Positions 35,379-44,624 are shown, counted from the stretch's first letter. The stretch is 48,278 nucleotides of DNA from Acidithiobacillus marinus (GCF_002847505.1 NZ_MXAV01000046.1:1-48278); one strand, 5' to 3'. Numbers and translations are program-made. The notes: generated from the letters alone by a model not told the origin.

Positions 35379-37082
35379 CTACTTCATCACGGCGGCTTTT
35401 GAGGGCTGCTGGAGATGAATCACAGCTCCAGCCTTGCCGATGGCACTTAATACCGACTGCAGGGCGGCTTCGGTGGTATCTTCGCCAAAAGACACCGCTG
35501 AGGCACTTCGTCCGGACTCCAGGCTGACCCGGGCGCAGGCCATGGCGCGGGCTCCGGTACCGGCTCCCAGAGCATGCTGGTCAAACTGCTCCACTTCTGC
35601 GTAGATGCCTGCCCCCTGAATCAAGGCGTCCACTAAGGCACCGACGGCGCCGCTGCCCTTGCCCTGTAAAATGCGGGGATGGGCATCACTGCCCATGACC
35701 ACCGAGGCGATCACCTTGTCGCCCTCGCGTTGCAGGCGATAGCGCCGCATCTGCCAGTCTTCACGGCTCTGCACGAAATGCTCCACAAACAAGGCATGGA
35801 TCTGCTTAGCCGAGATTTCTCCAGACTGCTGCTCTGATACCTGCTGGACAATGGCGCTCAGTTCCTGGGCCAGCCAGCGCGGCAGGGAAATGCCATAATC
35901 CCGCTCCAGCACATGACTGACCCCACCCTTGCCGGATTGGCTATTGATGCGCACCACGGCCTCATAGCTGCGCCCCAAATCCGCAGGATCAATGGGTAAA
36001 TAAGGCACTTCCCAGAGCGCCTGCTCCTGACCCTGGCGGTGCTGCATCCCCTTGCGGATGGCGTCTTGATGGCTGCCGGAAAACGCGCTGTACACCAGTT
36101 CACCAAACCAGGGATGGCGGGGTGAAACGGTCATTCCCGTAGAGCGGGTATAAACGTCGCTGATTTCAGATCCCATGGACAAGTCGAGGCGGGGATCCAG
36201 ACCTTGGGAGTACACATTCATGGCCATGGTGAGAATATCCATGTTACCGGTGCGCTCACCATTACCGAAAAGCGTTCCTTCAACCCGGTCAGCCCCCGCC
36301 AAAACGGCCAGTTCTGCAGCGGCGACGGCACAGCCCCGGTCATTATGGGTATGGACACTGATTTTGACATGCTCGCGTCCACGCAAATGATCGCAGAACC
36401 ACTCGATCTGATCGGCAAACACATTGGGCATGGCTGATTCTACCGTGGCCGGCAAATTCAATATGACCGCTTGACCTGCTTCGGGTTGCCAGACGGCCAT
36501 GACCGCTTCGCAGATGTCCACGGCATATTCGAGCTCTGTATTGCTGAAGCTTTCCGGCGAATACTGAAAAGTCCATCGGGTTTCCGGAAACTGTGCCGCA
36601 CCGGCCTTGACCCATTCCGCCCCGCGTACAGCAATAGCCTTCACCCCTTCTTTATCCAGACCGAATACCTGCTCGCGCTGGACGGGATTGGTTGAGTTAT
36701 AGACATGCACTATGGCGCGCTCAACCCCCTTGAGGGCCGCATAAGTCCGCTCAATCAGATTTTCCCGAGCCTGGGTCAAAACCTGAATGGTCACATCCCC
36801 GGGAATGTGGCCTTCTTCAATGATTTTGCGCACAAAATCAAAATCGGGTTGAGAAGCTGCCGGAAAGCCGACTTCAATTTCCTTGAACCCCATGCGCACC
36901 AGCAAATCAAACATCTCCAGTTTTTGGGCCACGTTCATGGGACTGACCAGTGCCTGATTACCATCGCGTAAATCCACGCTGGTCCAGATGGGGGCGTGGT
37001 GCATCCGCCGGTTGGGCCAGCGCCGATCCGGCTTGTGAACGGTCGGGAAAGCCTGATAACGACGATGATTGAAACTGCTCAT
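35379..37082 (-). CDS. leuA: 2-isopropylmalate synthase (long form)
   Basis: This is the 567-aa first enzyme of leucine synthesis, condensing acetyl-CoA with 2-ketoisovalerate. It has a TIM-barrel catalytic domain with WTSVDLRDGNQAL (metal-binding D40) and HTHNDRGCAVA, and a C-terminal LeuA-dimer regulatory domain (about 430-560) where leucine binds. The N-terminus (PTVHKPDRRWPNRRMHHAPIW) and length mark the long LeuA form. It is divergent from the Lrp-type regulator gene, which suggests regulation by it. The ribosome site is purine-rich (AGGAGCAG). Confidence 0.95.
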   Translation of the reverse strand: MSSFNHRRYQAFPTVHKPDRRWPNRRMHHAPIWTSVDLRDGNQALVSPMNVAQKLEMFDLLVRMGFKEIEVGFPAASQPDFDFVRKIIEEGHIPGDVTIQVLTQARENLIERTYAALKGVERAIVHVYNSTNPVQREQVFGLDKEGVKAIAVRGAEWVKAGAAQFPETRWTFQYSPESFSNTELEYAVDICEAVMAVWQPEAGQAVILNLPATVESAMPNVFADQIEWFCDHLRGREHVKISVHTHNDRGCAVAAAELAVLAGADRVEGTLFGNGERTGNMDILTMAMNVYSQGLDPRLDLSMGSEISDVYTRSTGMTVSPRHPWFGELVYSAFSGSHQDAIRKGMQHRQGQEQALWEVPYLPIDPADLGRSYEAVVRINSQSGKGGVSHVLERDYGISLPRWLAQELSAIVQQVSEQQSGEISAKQIHALFVEHFVQSREDWQMRRYRLQREGDKVIASVVMGSDAHPRILQGKGSGAVGALVDALIQGAGIYAEVEQFDQHALGAGTGARAMACARVSLESGRSASAVSFGEDTTEAALQSVLSAIGKAGAVIHLQQPSKAAVMK

Positions 37083-37186
37083 GATGTCTGCTCCTGCCTA
37101 GTCAAGATAATGGAAGCACTATACGCTTCCAGCATGGGCAGGTGCTTGCGAATTAGCCCTCATAAGGCGATGATAGCGCATGATTA

Positions 37187-37202
37187 TAGCAAATATTAGC
37201 AA
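37187..37202. promoter_or_regulatory. Tandem TAGCAA repeats in the leuA/lrp intergenic region
   Basis: TAGCAA at 37187-37192 and again at 37197-37202, spaced one helical turn. They sit in the AT-rich core of the 142-base divergent region, with TATAAT on the reverse strand (37183-37188). They are candidate binding sites for the adjacent Lrp-type regulator. Confidence 0.3.
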
Positions 37203-37224
37203 TTAAAGGACGGAAAATTGCGCC

Positions 37225-37707
37225 ATGAAGCCTGAAGCACCTCATTCATCCCTGGATCGCTACGATCGACGGATTCTCGAAGCCCTGCAACAAGACGCGG
37301 GTTTGAGCAATCAGCGACTCGCCGAAAAAATCGGTCTGTCCCCCTCCCCCTGCCTGCGCCGGGTACAGGCTCTGGAAGAGGCGGGGATCATTCGCCAACG
37401 GGTGGCGTTACTGCAGCCGGAGAAAATCGGCCTGGAACTGATGGTACTCATGCATATCAGCATGGACCGCCACACCCCCGAGCGTTTTGAACACTTTGAA
37501 AGCACCATCAAACAATCGCCCGAAGTGCTGGAATGCTTTTTGATCACCGGCCATGATGCAGACTATCAACTGAAAGTCGTCCTCCGGGACATGGCCCATT
37601 TTCAGGATTTTCTGCTCAATCGCCTGACCCGGATTGAGGGCGTCACCGGCGTGCATTCCAGTTTTATTCTGCGCAAGATCATTGATAAAACCGAACTTCC
37701 CCTGTAG
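37225..37707 (+). CDS. Lrp/AsnC family transcriptional regulator
   Basis: This 160-aa protein has an N-terminal AsnC-type winged HTH (about 8-65: LDRYDRRILEALQQDAGLSNQRLAEKIG..., CLRRVQALEEAGII) and a C-terminal RAM ligand-binding domain (about 75-150: PEVLECFLITGHDADYQLKVV). Such proteins form octamers and sense amino acids. Its divergent neighbour leuA makes leucine control plausible. It converges with the PfkB kinase, 8 bases apart. Confidence 0.92.
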   Translation: MKPEAPHSSLDRYDRRILEALQQDAGLSNQRLAEKIGLSPSPCLRRVQALEEAGIIRQRVALLQPEKIGLELMVLMHISMDRHTPERFEHFESTIKQSPEVLECFLITGHDADYQLKVVLRDMAHFQDFLLNRLTRIEGVTGVHSSFILRKIIDKTELPL

Positions 37708-37715
37708 GGCTTGAG

Positions 37716-38624
37716 CTAGGATGTCACTTGCATCCAACGCCGTCTGAATGGTTCATAAAACGCGCTGCTGTCCGGCGTGGCGCCCGGCAGAGCGCAGATG
37801 GCGGCCGCCAACTCCCCGCCCCGGCGCAGACAGTTTTCAGGACTTGCTCCCCGCCAGTAATTCCATAACCAGGCGGCGGCAAAAGCGTCACCGGCGCCGA
37901 CGGTATTTTTCAACTCAGCTACAAAAGTTGCCGCGACCCGGTAATAATTTTTCCGGTCCCAATAGGCGGCACCTTCAGCACCACAAGTCAGCAACAAGGC
38001 GCCCAAAGAAAAACGTTCAGTAAACACCCGCATCTTGTCCTGCAAATCCGGTCCGGTAGGCAGCGCGTAGGTTTCCAGCAAGATATCGAGCTCGACCTCA
38101 TTACATTTCAGTACGGCAGCACCTGTCATCCAACTACCCAGGAATTCCGGCTGCCACCAGGGCGAGCGCAAGTTGATGTCCATAAAGCGCCAGGGACTGA
38201 GGGCAGCCAAGGTCCGCCAGCTTTGCAGGGATTCCCCCTGCTCCCGCAAGGCCAGGGAACCATGGTAGAGCCAGGCGATGGGCTGAGGCAGAGGGTCTGG
38301 CAGAGGGATGGCATCGTAAGCCTGATGGGGAAGAATATGGAACTGATGCCCTTGTAAGGGATCAGGGAGCACCTCTACACGCCCGGTGGGCAGGTGGGTG
38401 CTGACGGATAGGCCATTTAACGGCATTTGCCAGTGGCGCATATGCGCCTGAAGACGGTGGCCATGCGCATCATCCCCTACCTGACTGATAAATAGTGCCG
38501 GGATACCCAGTCCCTGCAAGTGCTGTGCAACATTAAAAGGCGCACCGCCCAGACGTTGGCTGTCGCCAAAATCATCCACCAGACACTCGCCGAAGATGAC
38601 ACCAGGTGATTTTTGGTTATGCAT
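37716..38624 (-). CDS. PfkB family sugar kinase (fructokinase-like)
   Basis: This is a 302-aa ribokinase-fold kinase. GGAPFNVAQHL is near the N-terminus (substrate binding), with lid strands following. The PfkB signature near the C-terminus, NTVGAGDAFAAAWL, has the catalytic Asp and anion hole. The sequence is closest in style to fructokinases of the form VIFGECLVDDF. A TTATCC-N10-GGATAA dyad lies 22-43 bases before its start. Sugar specificity is not certain. Confidence 0.85.
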   Translation of the reverse strand: MHNQKSPGVIFGECLVDDFGDSQRLGGAPFNVAQHLQGLGIPALFISQVGDDAHGHRLQAHMRHWQMPLNGLSVSTHLPTGRVEVLPDPLQGHQFHILPHQAYDAIPLPDPLPQPIAWLYHGSLALREQGESLQSWRTLAALSPWRFMDINLRSPWWQPEFLGSWMTGAAVLKCNEVELDILLETYALPTGPDLQDKMRVFTERFSLGALLLTCGAEGAAYWDRKNYYRVAATFVAELKNTVGAGDAFAAAWLWNYWRGASPENCLRRGGELAAAICALPGATPDSSAFYEPFRRRWMQVTS

Positions 38625-38645
38625 GAACCATCCAAGTTTTCGTGA

Positions 38646-38667
38646 TTATCCGGCAAATGCTGGATAA
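38646..38667. promoter_or_regulatory. Dyad operator before the PfkB kinase gene
   Basis: TTATCC (38646-38651), 10 bases, GGATAA (38662-38667), with inner GC/GC also symmetric. It lies just upstream of the kinase ATG, so it could be a repressor site. No regulator gene is adjacent. Confidence 0.4.
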
Positions 38668-38803
38668 CGCGCTCTGCTTCCGCTTGGTACACATGAAATA
38701 TGGTCCGCTGCGTTCTACATCAGCGCCATAAATTGTTATGGTCATGTCTCATTCCTGATACGTACTTGATAGTCTCACCTTATCGAAGCTGATAGCATAC
38801 GAC

Positions 38804-38830
38804 AATCCTTTTGCCCGCTTCAAAAGGATT
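38804..38830. other. Perfect 10-bp hairpin upstream of the FAH hydrolase
   Basis: AATCCTTTTG-CCCGCTT-CAAAAGGATT lies 31 bases before the FAH start. The stem is perfect and the loop is 7 bases. No T-tract follows on either strand. It may be a leader structure or an old terminator. Confidence 0.45.
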
Positions 38831-38860
38831 TCATGGCCGCAGTAAAGCAAGGAGTCAGCA

Positions 38861-39721
38861 TTGAAACTCAGTCAAGTTAAAAACAATGGAAGCATCGAAT
38901 TGGCATTATGGCGCGGCAAGGATCTGTTTTCCCTGCGCAACATCGCTCCACGCCTGTCACTCAACGATTTGCTGGGGGCTAGCGGCAGTTTGCGTAACGA
39001 TCTGGAGCAACGTCTTAATCGTGCTCAATCCAAGGATATACTGGATCCTGAACAATTGAGTTTTTTACCACCATTGCCGGAAAGCAGCAAAATCCTTTGT
39101 GCCGGCCTGAATTATCAAAGCCATGCCACTGAAGTTGCGGCGCCAGCGGCAGAATTTCCCAACTTTTTTACGCGTTTTACCGATACTCTGGTGGGTCACG
39201 CTCAGGCCTTGCGGATCCCGGCAAATTCTCAGGAACTGGACTACGAAGGTGAGCTGGCGGTGGTTATCGGTAAAACCTGCTACGGCACCTTGACGGAAAA
39301 TCAGGCTCTGGAATGTGTATCGGGTTACACTATTTTCAATGACGCCAGTGTCCGGGATTTTCAGTTTCGTGCCAGTCAATGGACGCTCGGTAAAAACTTT
39401 CCGGCAACAGGAGGCTGTGGACCCATGCTGGTCAGCGCCGATGAACTGCCGCTAGGCGCAAAAGGATTGAACCTGCATACCCTGATAGATGGCACCGTCA
39501 TGCAAACTGGCAATACCGCCGATCTGATTTTCGATGTGGCGGCGTTGATTCAGGCGCTGGCGGTGGTTACGCCGCTGCGTTGCGGCGACTTGATCATTAC
39601 CGGAACCCCTGCCGGAGTGGGTTTCACCCGTAACCCACCGCGCTTTTTGCAATCTGGAGAACACTGCGAAATCCGCATTGAAGGTATCGGTGCGCTGATC
39701 AACCCAGTTGTAGCTGCCTGA
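38861..39721 (+). CDS. Fumarylacetoacetate hydrolase family protein
   Basis: This 286-aa protein has the FAH fold: LCAGLNYQSHATE, the metal-ligand motif DYEGELAVVIGK (Glu-x-Glu), FNDASVRDFQ, and GDLIITGTPAGVGF near the C-terminus. Members hydrolyse or decarboxylate 2,4-diketo acids or act as oxaloacetate decarboxylases; the exact substrate is unknown. The start is TTG with GGAG 6 bases upstream, and residue two onwards (KLSQVKNNGSIELALW) fits the family's N-terminal domain. It converges with glbO. Confidence 0.88.
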   Translation: MKLSQVKNNGSIELALWRGKDLFSLRNIAPRLSLNDLLGASGSLRNDLEQRLNRAQSKDILDPEQLSFLPPLPESSKILCAGLNYQSHATEVAAPAAEFPNFFTRFTDTLVGHAQALRIPANSQELDYEGELAVVIGKTCYGTLTENQALECVSGYTIFNDASVRDFQFRASQWTLGKNFPATGGCGPMLVSADELPLGAKGLNLHTLIDGTVMQTGNTADLIFDVAALIQALAVVTPLRCGDLIITGTPAGVGFTRNPPRFLQSGEHCEIRIEGIGALINPVVAA

Positions 39722-39735
39722 CTGAGGAGAAATGA

Positions 39736-40128
39736 CTAGCGATTGCGCATGAAATCCGCTGTGCGCTGCAGCGATGTCTGCAAATGTTCGTACAGTTCCG
39801 GAGGCATTTCCTGTTCCTGCATGGCGCGAAGCATGCAAGCCATCCACTGATCCCGAGCCTGATCGTCCACTGGAAAGCTGGCATGGCGGGCGCGCAGGCG
39901 CGGATGTCCAAATTTTTGTACATACAAGTCCGGGCCACCCAACCACCCCGATAAAAACAGGAATAGCTTTTCCTTGGATTCAGACAAATCCTTCGGGTGC
40001 ATCTCCCGCAATGGGCTACGCCATTGGGCTTCGCTGTCCATCAGATCATAAAAGCGATTTACCAGGGTCCGCACGGCGTTTTCACCACCCAGCAGGATGT
40101 AAGGCGAAGTATCAGGTTCAAGAATCAC
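39736..40128 (-). CDS. Truncated hemoglobin, group II-like
   Basis: This 130-aa 2-over-2 globin has YILLGGENAVRTLVNRFYDLM at the N-terminus, LFLFLSGWLGGP, and the proximal histidine in FGHPRLRARHASFP. The tryptophan and tyrosine positions match the trHbO group. Such globins bind O2 or NO and help in oxidative or nitrosative stress. The GTG start at 40128 has GGAG 6 bases upstream. It begins 3 bases after the speA stop, so it is probably co-transcribed with arginine decarboxylase. Confidence 0.88.
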   Translation of the reverse strand: MILEPDTSPYILLGGENAVRTLVNRFYDLMDSEAQWRSPLREMHPKDLSESKEKLFLFLSGWLGGPDLYVQKFGHPRLRARHASFPVDDQARDQWMACMLRAMQEQEMPPELYEHLQTSLQRTADFMRNR

Positions 40129-40131
40129 AAA

Positions 40132-42018
40132 TTACTCCAGATAAGTATAACCATGCAGACCATCGGCAAATTGCTGCAGAAATAAATGGCGCTGTCCGGC
40201 GTCCAGATCCTCAGCTTGATCGACTTTTTTCTGAAAACGGGCAAGCAGATCAGGTGCCGAAAATTGCACATAATTCAGCACCGACTCGACCGTATCTCCG
40301 GTCATGGGCTGCTCCAGCAACATCTGGCCCTCAGCATCACAGAGCACATTGACGGAATCCGTATCGCCGAAAAGATTGTGCATATCGCCGAGAATTTCCT
40401 GGTAGGCCCCGACCATGAACACCCCCAATATATAGGGTTTGTCCGGATCTACAGCATGCACCGGCAAGGCAGGCGTCAAGCCTTCGGCAGTAACATAGGC
40501 ATCAATACGCCCGTCGGAATCGCAAGTAATGTCCTCGATGCGCGCCCGCCGAGTGGGTTCCTCCTGGAGGCGCTGAATGGGCATGATCGGAAAAATCTGA
40601 TCAATGGCCCAGACATCGGGTAAAGACTGAAACAGGGAAAAATTGACGAAATATTTATCGACAATTTTTTCGTCGAGCTCATCGAGAATATCCCGGTGGG
40701 CGCGGTTGTGGGGGTCCAGAAAACGCCGCACCTGCCAGATGACCCGCGCATACACTTCTTCGGCCCGGGCTCTTTCTTCAATCGCGATCATTCCCAGATT
40801 GAACTGCTGATGGGCTTCACCCAGCAGATAAATCGCCTCCTGATACACTTCCAGCGCATCTGAAGCCTGGGTGTTATCGAGGCGTTGGAGCAGGCGTTGC
40901 CATTCTTCCGGCATGGCCTGCACAGAAGCTGCGGACAGGGGATGCTCCCCCGCCGCCGTTTCCACATCGGTCACATTGGTCAGCAAGATGGCATGATGGG
41001 CGGTCAGGGCCCGCCCTGATTCAGAAATAATATGGGGCTCCGGCAGATTTTCCTGACGCGCCACTTCCGCCAGGGCACTGACAATGGCATGGGCATAATC
41101 GGCCATATGATAATTGGTAGAGCAGTAAGCGCGGGAATGGGTGCCCTCGTAGTCCACGCCCAATCCACCGCCCACATCCACCACCTCCAGATTGGCGCCC
41201 AGACGGCGTAATTCCGCATATAGACGCCCACACTCGCGCATACCGCCTTTGATGAACTGTATATTGGGAATTTGCGAACCCAGGTGAAAATGCAGTAGCT
41301 GCAGACTATCCAGGGCATTTTCCGCACGCAGTTGGGCCAGGAGTGCGAGCATGTGCGCCGTGGATAAACCGAATTTGGATTTTTCTCCGCCGGTATTCTG
41401 CCATTTGCCAGCGCCCGCCGAAGCCAGTCGCGCCCGCACGCCGATGCGGGGCTGTACGCCCAGATCACGGGATTCGCTGAGAATCAGGGGGAGTTCGGAA
41501 ATTTTTTCTACCACGAGATACACCCGCAGACCCAGTTTCTCGCCACTCAGAGCCAGACGAATGTATTCGCGGTCCTTGTAGCCATTACAAATGACCGTCC
41601 CACCCAGGGGCATGAGACCCAGTACGGCCAGTAATTCGGGTTTGCTGCCAGCTTCGAGGCCCACATTACCTGCTCCCGCCCGCAAAATTTCTTCCACCAC
41701 CCGGCGTTGCTGATTCACCTTGATGGGATAGACGGGAGTGTAGCTGCCCTGGTATCCCGTGTCTTGCATGGCCCCAGTAAAAGCGCCGCGCAATTTTTCG
41801 ACCCGATGCCCCAAAATTTGCGGAAAACGCAGCAGACAGGGTAATCCCAGCGAATGTTCACCGAGTTCCGCCGCCACATCGGCCAACCCTATGGCCGGGC
41901 TATCTTCACGCGCTTCCGGGCGCACGACCATCTGCCCATCGGCGCCCACATCAAAATAGCCCTCACCCCATTGCCGCAAATTATACAGATGACGACTATC
42001 GGCCACCGTCCAGTTCAT
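40132..42018 (-). CDS. speA: Biosynthetic arginine decarboxylase
   Basis: This 628-aa PLP-dependent enzyme (alanine-racemase fold) makes agmatine from arginine for polyamine synthesis. PLP lysine K100 is in YPIKVNQQR. Other SpeA stretches are GLEAGSKPEL, FHLGSQIPNI, VDVGGGLGVDYEG, the catalytic CDSDGRID and a C-terminal helical domain. Length is as usual for SpeA. It is followed by the truncated globin. Proton-consuming arginine decarboxylation could assist acid tolerance, though SpeA is normally biosynthetic. Confidence 0.95.
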   Translation of the reverse strand: MNWTVADSRHLYNLRQWGEGYFDVGADGQMVVRPEAREDSPAIGLADVAAELGEHSLGLPCLLRFPQILGHRVEKLRGAFTGAMQDTGYQGSYTPVYPIKVNQQRRVVEEILRAGAGNVGLEAGSKPELLAVLGLMPLGGTVICNGYKDREYIRLALSGEKLGLRVYLVVEKISELPLILSESRDLGVQPRIGVRARLASAGAGKWQNTGGEKSKFGLSTAHMLALLAQLRAENALDSLQLLHFHLGSQIPNIQFIKGGMRECGRLYAELRRLGANLEVVDVGGGLGVDYEGTHSRAYCSTNYHMADYAHAIVSALAEVARQENLPEPHIISESGRALTAHHAILLTNVTDVETAAGEHPLSAASVQAMPEEWQRLLQRLDNTQASDALEVYQEAIYLLGEAHQQFNLGMIAIEERARAEEVYARVIWQVRRFLDPHNRAHRDILDELDEKIVDKYFVNFSLFQSLPDVWAIDQIFPIMPIQRLQEEPTRRARIEDITCDSDGRIDAYVTAEGLTPALPVHAVDPDKPYILGVFMVGAYQEILGDMHNLFGDTDSVNVLCDAEGQMLLEQPMTGDTVESVLNYVQFSAPDLLARFQKKVDQAEDLDAGQRHLFLQQFADGLHGYTYLE

Positions 42019-42083
42019 GCCCGCATCCCCCCAGAAAACGCCTAGCGCAGTCTAAGGGGTCAGCCGCCCGGCCGACAAGTCAT

Positions 42084-43493
42084 CTACAGTGCTTCATTCG
42101 CAAAATCAGCCAGACGTGAGCGCTCACCGCGACGCAAAGTGATGTGTCCGCTGTGCGCCCAATTCTTGAAACGATCGACCACGTAAGTCAGTCCCGAGGT
42201 GGTTTCCGTGAGATAAGGCGTATCAATCTGGGCGATGTTTCCCAGACAAACGATTTTGGTGCCGGGACCAGCACGGGTGATCAAGGTTTTCATTTCCTTG
42301 GAGGTCAGGTTCTGGGCCTCGTCGATGATGACGAATTTTTCCAGAAAGGTCCGGCCACGCATGAAACTCATGGATTTGACCCGAATCCGCTTGTTGAGCA
42401 GGTCCTGGGTAGCACTGCGCCCCCAACTGCCCGCCTCATCACTGCTGCGTGCCAGAATTTCGAGGTTGTCTTCCAGTGCACCCATCCAGGGCTGCATTTT
42501 TTCTTCTTCGGTGCCCGGTAAAAAACCGATTTCTTCACCCACCGGCACTGTTGCCCGGGTAATGATGACCTCGGAATACCGTTTATGTTCAAACACCTGA
42601 TCGAGAGCTGCCGCCAGGGTAAGCAAGGTTTTTCCGGTCCCGGCGTGGCCCAGCAGTGTGACAAAATCAATATCCGGATCCATGAGCAGGTTCAGGGCAA
42701 AATTCTGCTCGGGATTGCGGGCGACAATCCCCCAGACGGCGTGGCGTTCATGCCGGTAATCGGTAATCCGTTCGATAATGGCATGTTCCGGGTGCACTTC
42801 GCGGACTATGGCTGCGAAATCCTCGGTGTTTTCCTCCCCCTGATTCAGGGCAATAAATTCATTGGCATGCCAGTTCTGGATAGCGGGACCACTGATTTTG
42901 TAAAAACTACGGCCACTTTCCTGCCAGGCGTCCAGATCCCGGCTATGCTGATCCCAGAAATTCTCGCTGAGCACTTCTGAACCGGTATACAATAAATCCG
43001 CATCTTCCAGGGCACGGTCATTTTCATAATCTTCCACACGAATGCCGAGGGTACGGCCCTTGATGCGCAGATTGATGTCCTTGCTAACCAAAATGACATC
43101 TTTTTCGGGATGGCGGTTCTGCAATGCCAGAGTCACTGCCAGAATTTCATTATCGGCCTTGCCTCCGGCTAGATCTTCCGGCAAGGCTTGCTGATAAGCG
43201 GCGGTCTGAAAAAACAGCCGACCCTGGGCATAAGGCAGGGGTAAGCCTTGGTCCAGATCCGCCGTATCCGTCAACAGCTCATCCAGTCGGCGACTGACCT
43301 GACGGACATTGCGGGCCTGTTCACTCAGGCCTTTTTTATGCTGGTCCAGCTCTTCCAGCACAATCATGGGCAGTAAAATGTCGTGTTCCTGAAAACGGAA
43401 CAACGATGCGGGGTCATGCATCAATACATTGGTATCGAGAATGTAAAGACGCGGTTTGTGATGATCACCGGAAACCGCTTTGCCCGCATTCAT
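42084..43493 (-). CDS. PhoH-family ATPase with N-terminal PIN domain
   Basis: This 469-aa PhoH2-type protein has an N-terminal PIN ribonuclease domain (about 12-150, with acidic YILDTNVLMHD and LVSKDINLRIK). A PhoH helicase-like ATPase domain follows: Walker A GHAGTGKT at 282-289, Walker B FVIIDEAQN and the downstream arginine motif. PhoH2 proteins unwind and cut RNA. Its start overlaps the bcp stop (ATGA), so the two are coupled. Confidence 0.92.
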   Translation of the reverse strand: MNAGKAVSGDHHKPRLYILDTNVLMHDPASLFRFQEHDILLPMIVLEELDQHKKGLSEQARNVRQVSRRLDELLTDTADLDQGLPLPYAQGRLFFQTAAYQQALPEDLAGGKADNEILAVTLALQNRHPEKDVILVSKDINLRIKGRTLGIRVEDYENDRALEDADLLYTGSEVLSENFWDQHSRDLDAWQESGRSFYKISGPAIQNWHANEFIALNQGEENTEDFAAIVREVHPEHAIIERITDYRHERHAVWGIVARNPEQNFALNLLMDPDIDFVTLLGHAGTGKTLLTLAAALDQVFEHKRYSEVIITRATVPVGEEIGFLPGTEEEKMQPWMGALEDNLEILARSSDEAGSWGRSATQDLLNKRIRVKSMSFMRGRTFLEKFVIIDEAQNLTSKEMKTLITRAGPGTKIVCLGNIAQIDTPYLTETTSGLTYVVDRFKNWAHSGHITLRRGERSRLADFANEAL

Positions 43494-43969
43494 GGAAGTT
43501 TTTTCACCAGATCAAGCATCGCCGCAGCGTGCCCTGCCGCTTTAACCTTGCGTTCCACATAGGCAATTTTGCCCTGACGGTCTATAACAAAAGTACTGCG
43601 CTCGACGCCAATACTGGTTTTGCCGTACATGTTTTTTTCCTTGAGCACGTCAAAAGTCTGGCATAGTTTTTCATCCGTATCTGCTAGCAGCGGAAAGGGA
43701 AAGTGGTATTTGCAGGCAAATTTTTCATGGCTGGACAAACTGTCGCGAGACACCCCGAGAATTTCCGCTCCGGCCGCCTGAAATTCAGGATACAGCGCCG
43801 TAAATTCCTGGCCTTCCGTGGTGCAACCCGGCGTATCATCTTTGGGGTAAAAATATATCACCACAATTTTTCCTTGCAGATCCTTGAGACTGATGCTGGC
43901 TTGCTGACCATAAGCAGCCGCCTGAAATTGCGGGGCATCTTGACCGACCACGATATTTTCTGAGGACAT
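43490..43969 (-). CDS. bcp: Peroxiredoxin, BCP/PrxQ type
   Basis: This is a 159-aa thiol peroxidase. Peroxidatic Cys49 is in YPKDDTPGCTTEG and the catalytic Arg is in GVERSTFVID. The usual resolving Cys five residues after the peroxidatic one is absent (Gln54). Other cysteines (in FACKYHF and KLCQTF) could resolve, or the enzyme is 1-Cys. It reduces hydrogen and organic peroxides, probably with thioredoxin. It lies upstream of and overlaps phoH, and is divergent from a Fur-family gene. Confidence 0.93.
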   Translation of the reverse strand: MSSENIVVGQDAPQFQAAAYGQQASISLKDLQGKIVVIYFYPKDDTPGCTTEGQEFTALYPEFQAAGAEILGVSRDSLSSHEKFACKYHFPFPLLADTDEKLCQTFDVLKEKNMYGKTSIGVERSTFVIDRQGKIAYVERKVKAAGHAAAMLDLVKKLP

Positions 43970-44130
43970 GAGAAACTCCTGAGTGGACCTGTTGAAAATC
44001 TAGCGCGGCAGATGCCTCACTGTCCAGCAATGCGCCTGCATGTTCTTTTTTTACCTCACCGAATGATCGAGTTCAGGTGGCCTCGTTGTAAGGATAAATC
44101 ACAAGGCCGCTGTTTATGCCCTCAGTGTGC

Positions 44131-44159
44131 TTGCACCCATGCAGGGGCTGCTCTAGCAT
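44131..44159 (+). promoter_or_regulatory. Promoter of the Fur-family gene
   Basis: TTGCAC (44131-44136), 17-base spacer, TAGCAT (44154-44159). The expected start is at or within a base or two of the ATG at 44166, and no ribosome site lies between, so the mRNA may be leaderless. Confidence 0.5.
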
Positions 44160-44165
44160 GAACCC

Positions 44166-44624
44166 ATGAATAATCATGTCCATGACGCGCCCCTCAAACA
44201 CAGCGATGCGGAAGTGACCCAACTGCTGCGGGATGCCGGACAGCGGGTTACGCGCCTGCGCGTGGCGGTGTATAAAACCCTGCTCGAAGCCGAGCAACCC
44301 CTGAGCCATCCGGAAGTACAGCAGCGTCTGGAAAACAGCATGGAAAGCCCTGTAGATCGGGTCAGTTTATATCGCAACCTGGAATGGCTGGTGGATATAG
44401 GACTCGCCCACCGCATCACCGCCGATGACCGGGTCTGGCGTTTCAGCGCCCGGCGCCAGGAACATTCCGAGCAACATCCCCATTTTCATTGCGTCTCCTG
44501 TGGACAGGTATTTTGCCTGCCTGACAGCCAGCTTGCCGCCCCCAAACTGCCCAAGAATTATTCCGTGATCGAAATGGAGTTGGTGGTCAATGGGCTTTGC
44601 GCCCATTGTGGCCGAAAAAAATAG
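44166..44624 (+). CDS. Fur-family metal-responsive regulator
   Basis: This 152-aa protein has an N-terminal winged helix (about 15-90, SLYRNLEWLVDIGLAHRI) and a C-terminal dimer domain. The structural Cys4 zinc site is complete: C109, C112, C145, C148. The sensory cluster HPHFHC holds H104, H106 and H108. The His at the position equivalent to PerR H37 is a Val (LRVAVY), so a peroxide-sensing PerR is less likely. Fur, Zur or another subtype cannot be decided. It is divergent from bcp. No ribosome site is seen before the ATG. Confidence 0.88.
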   Translation: MNNHVHDAPLKHSDAEVTQLLRDAGQRVTRLRVAVYKTLLEAEQPLSHPEVQQRLENSMESPVDRVSLYRNLEWLVDIGLAHRITADDRVWRFSARRQEHSEQHPHFHCVSCGQVFCLPDSQLAAPKLPKNYSVIEMELVVNGLCAHCGRKK

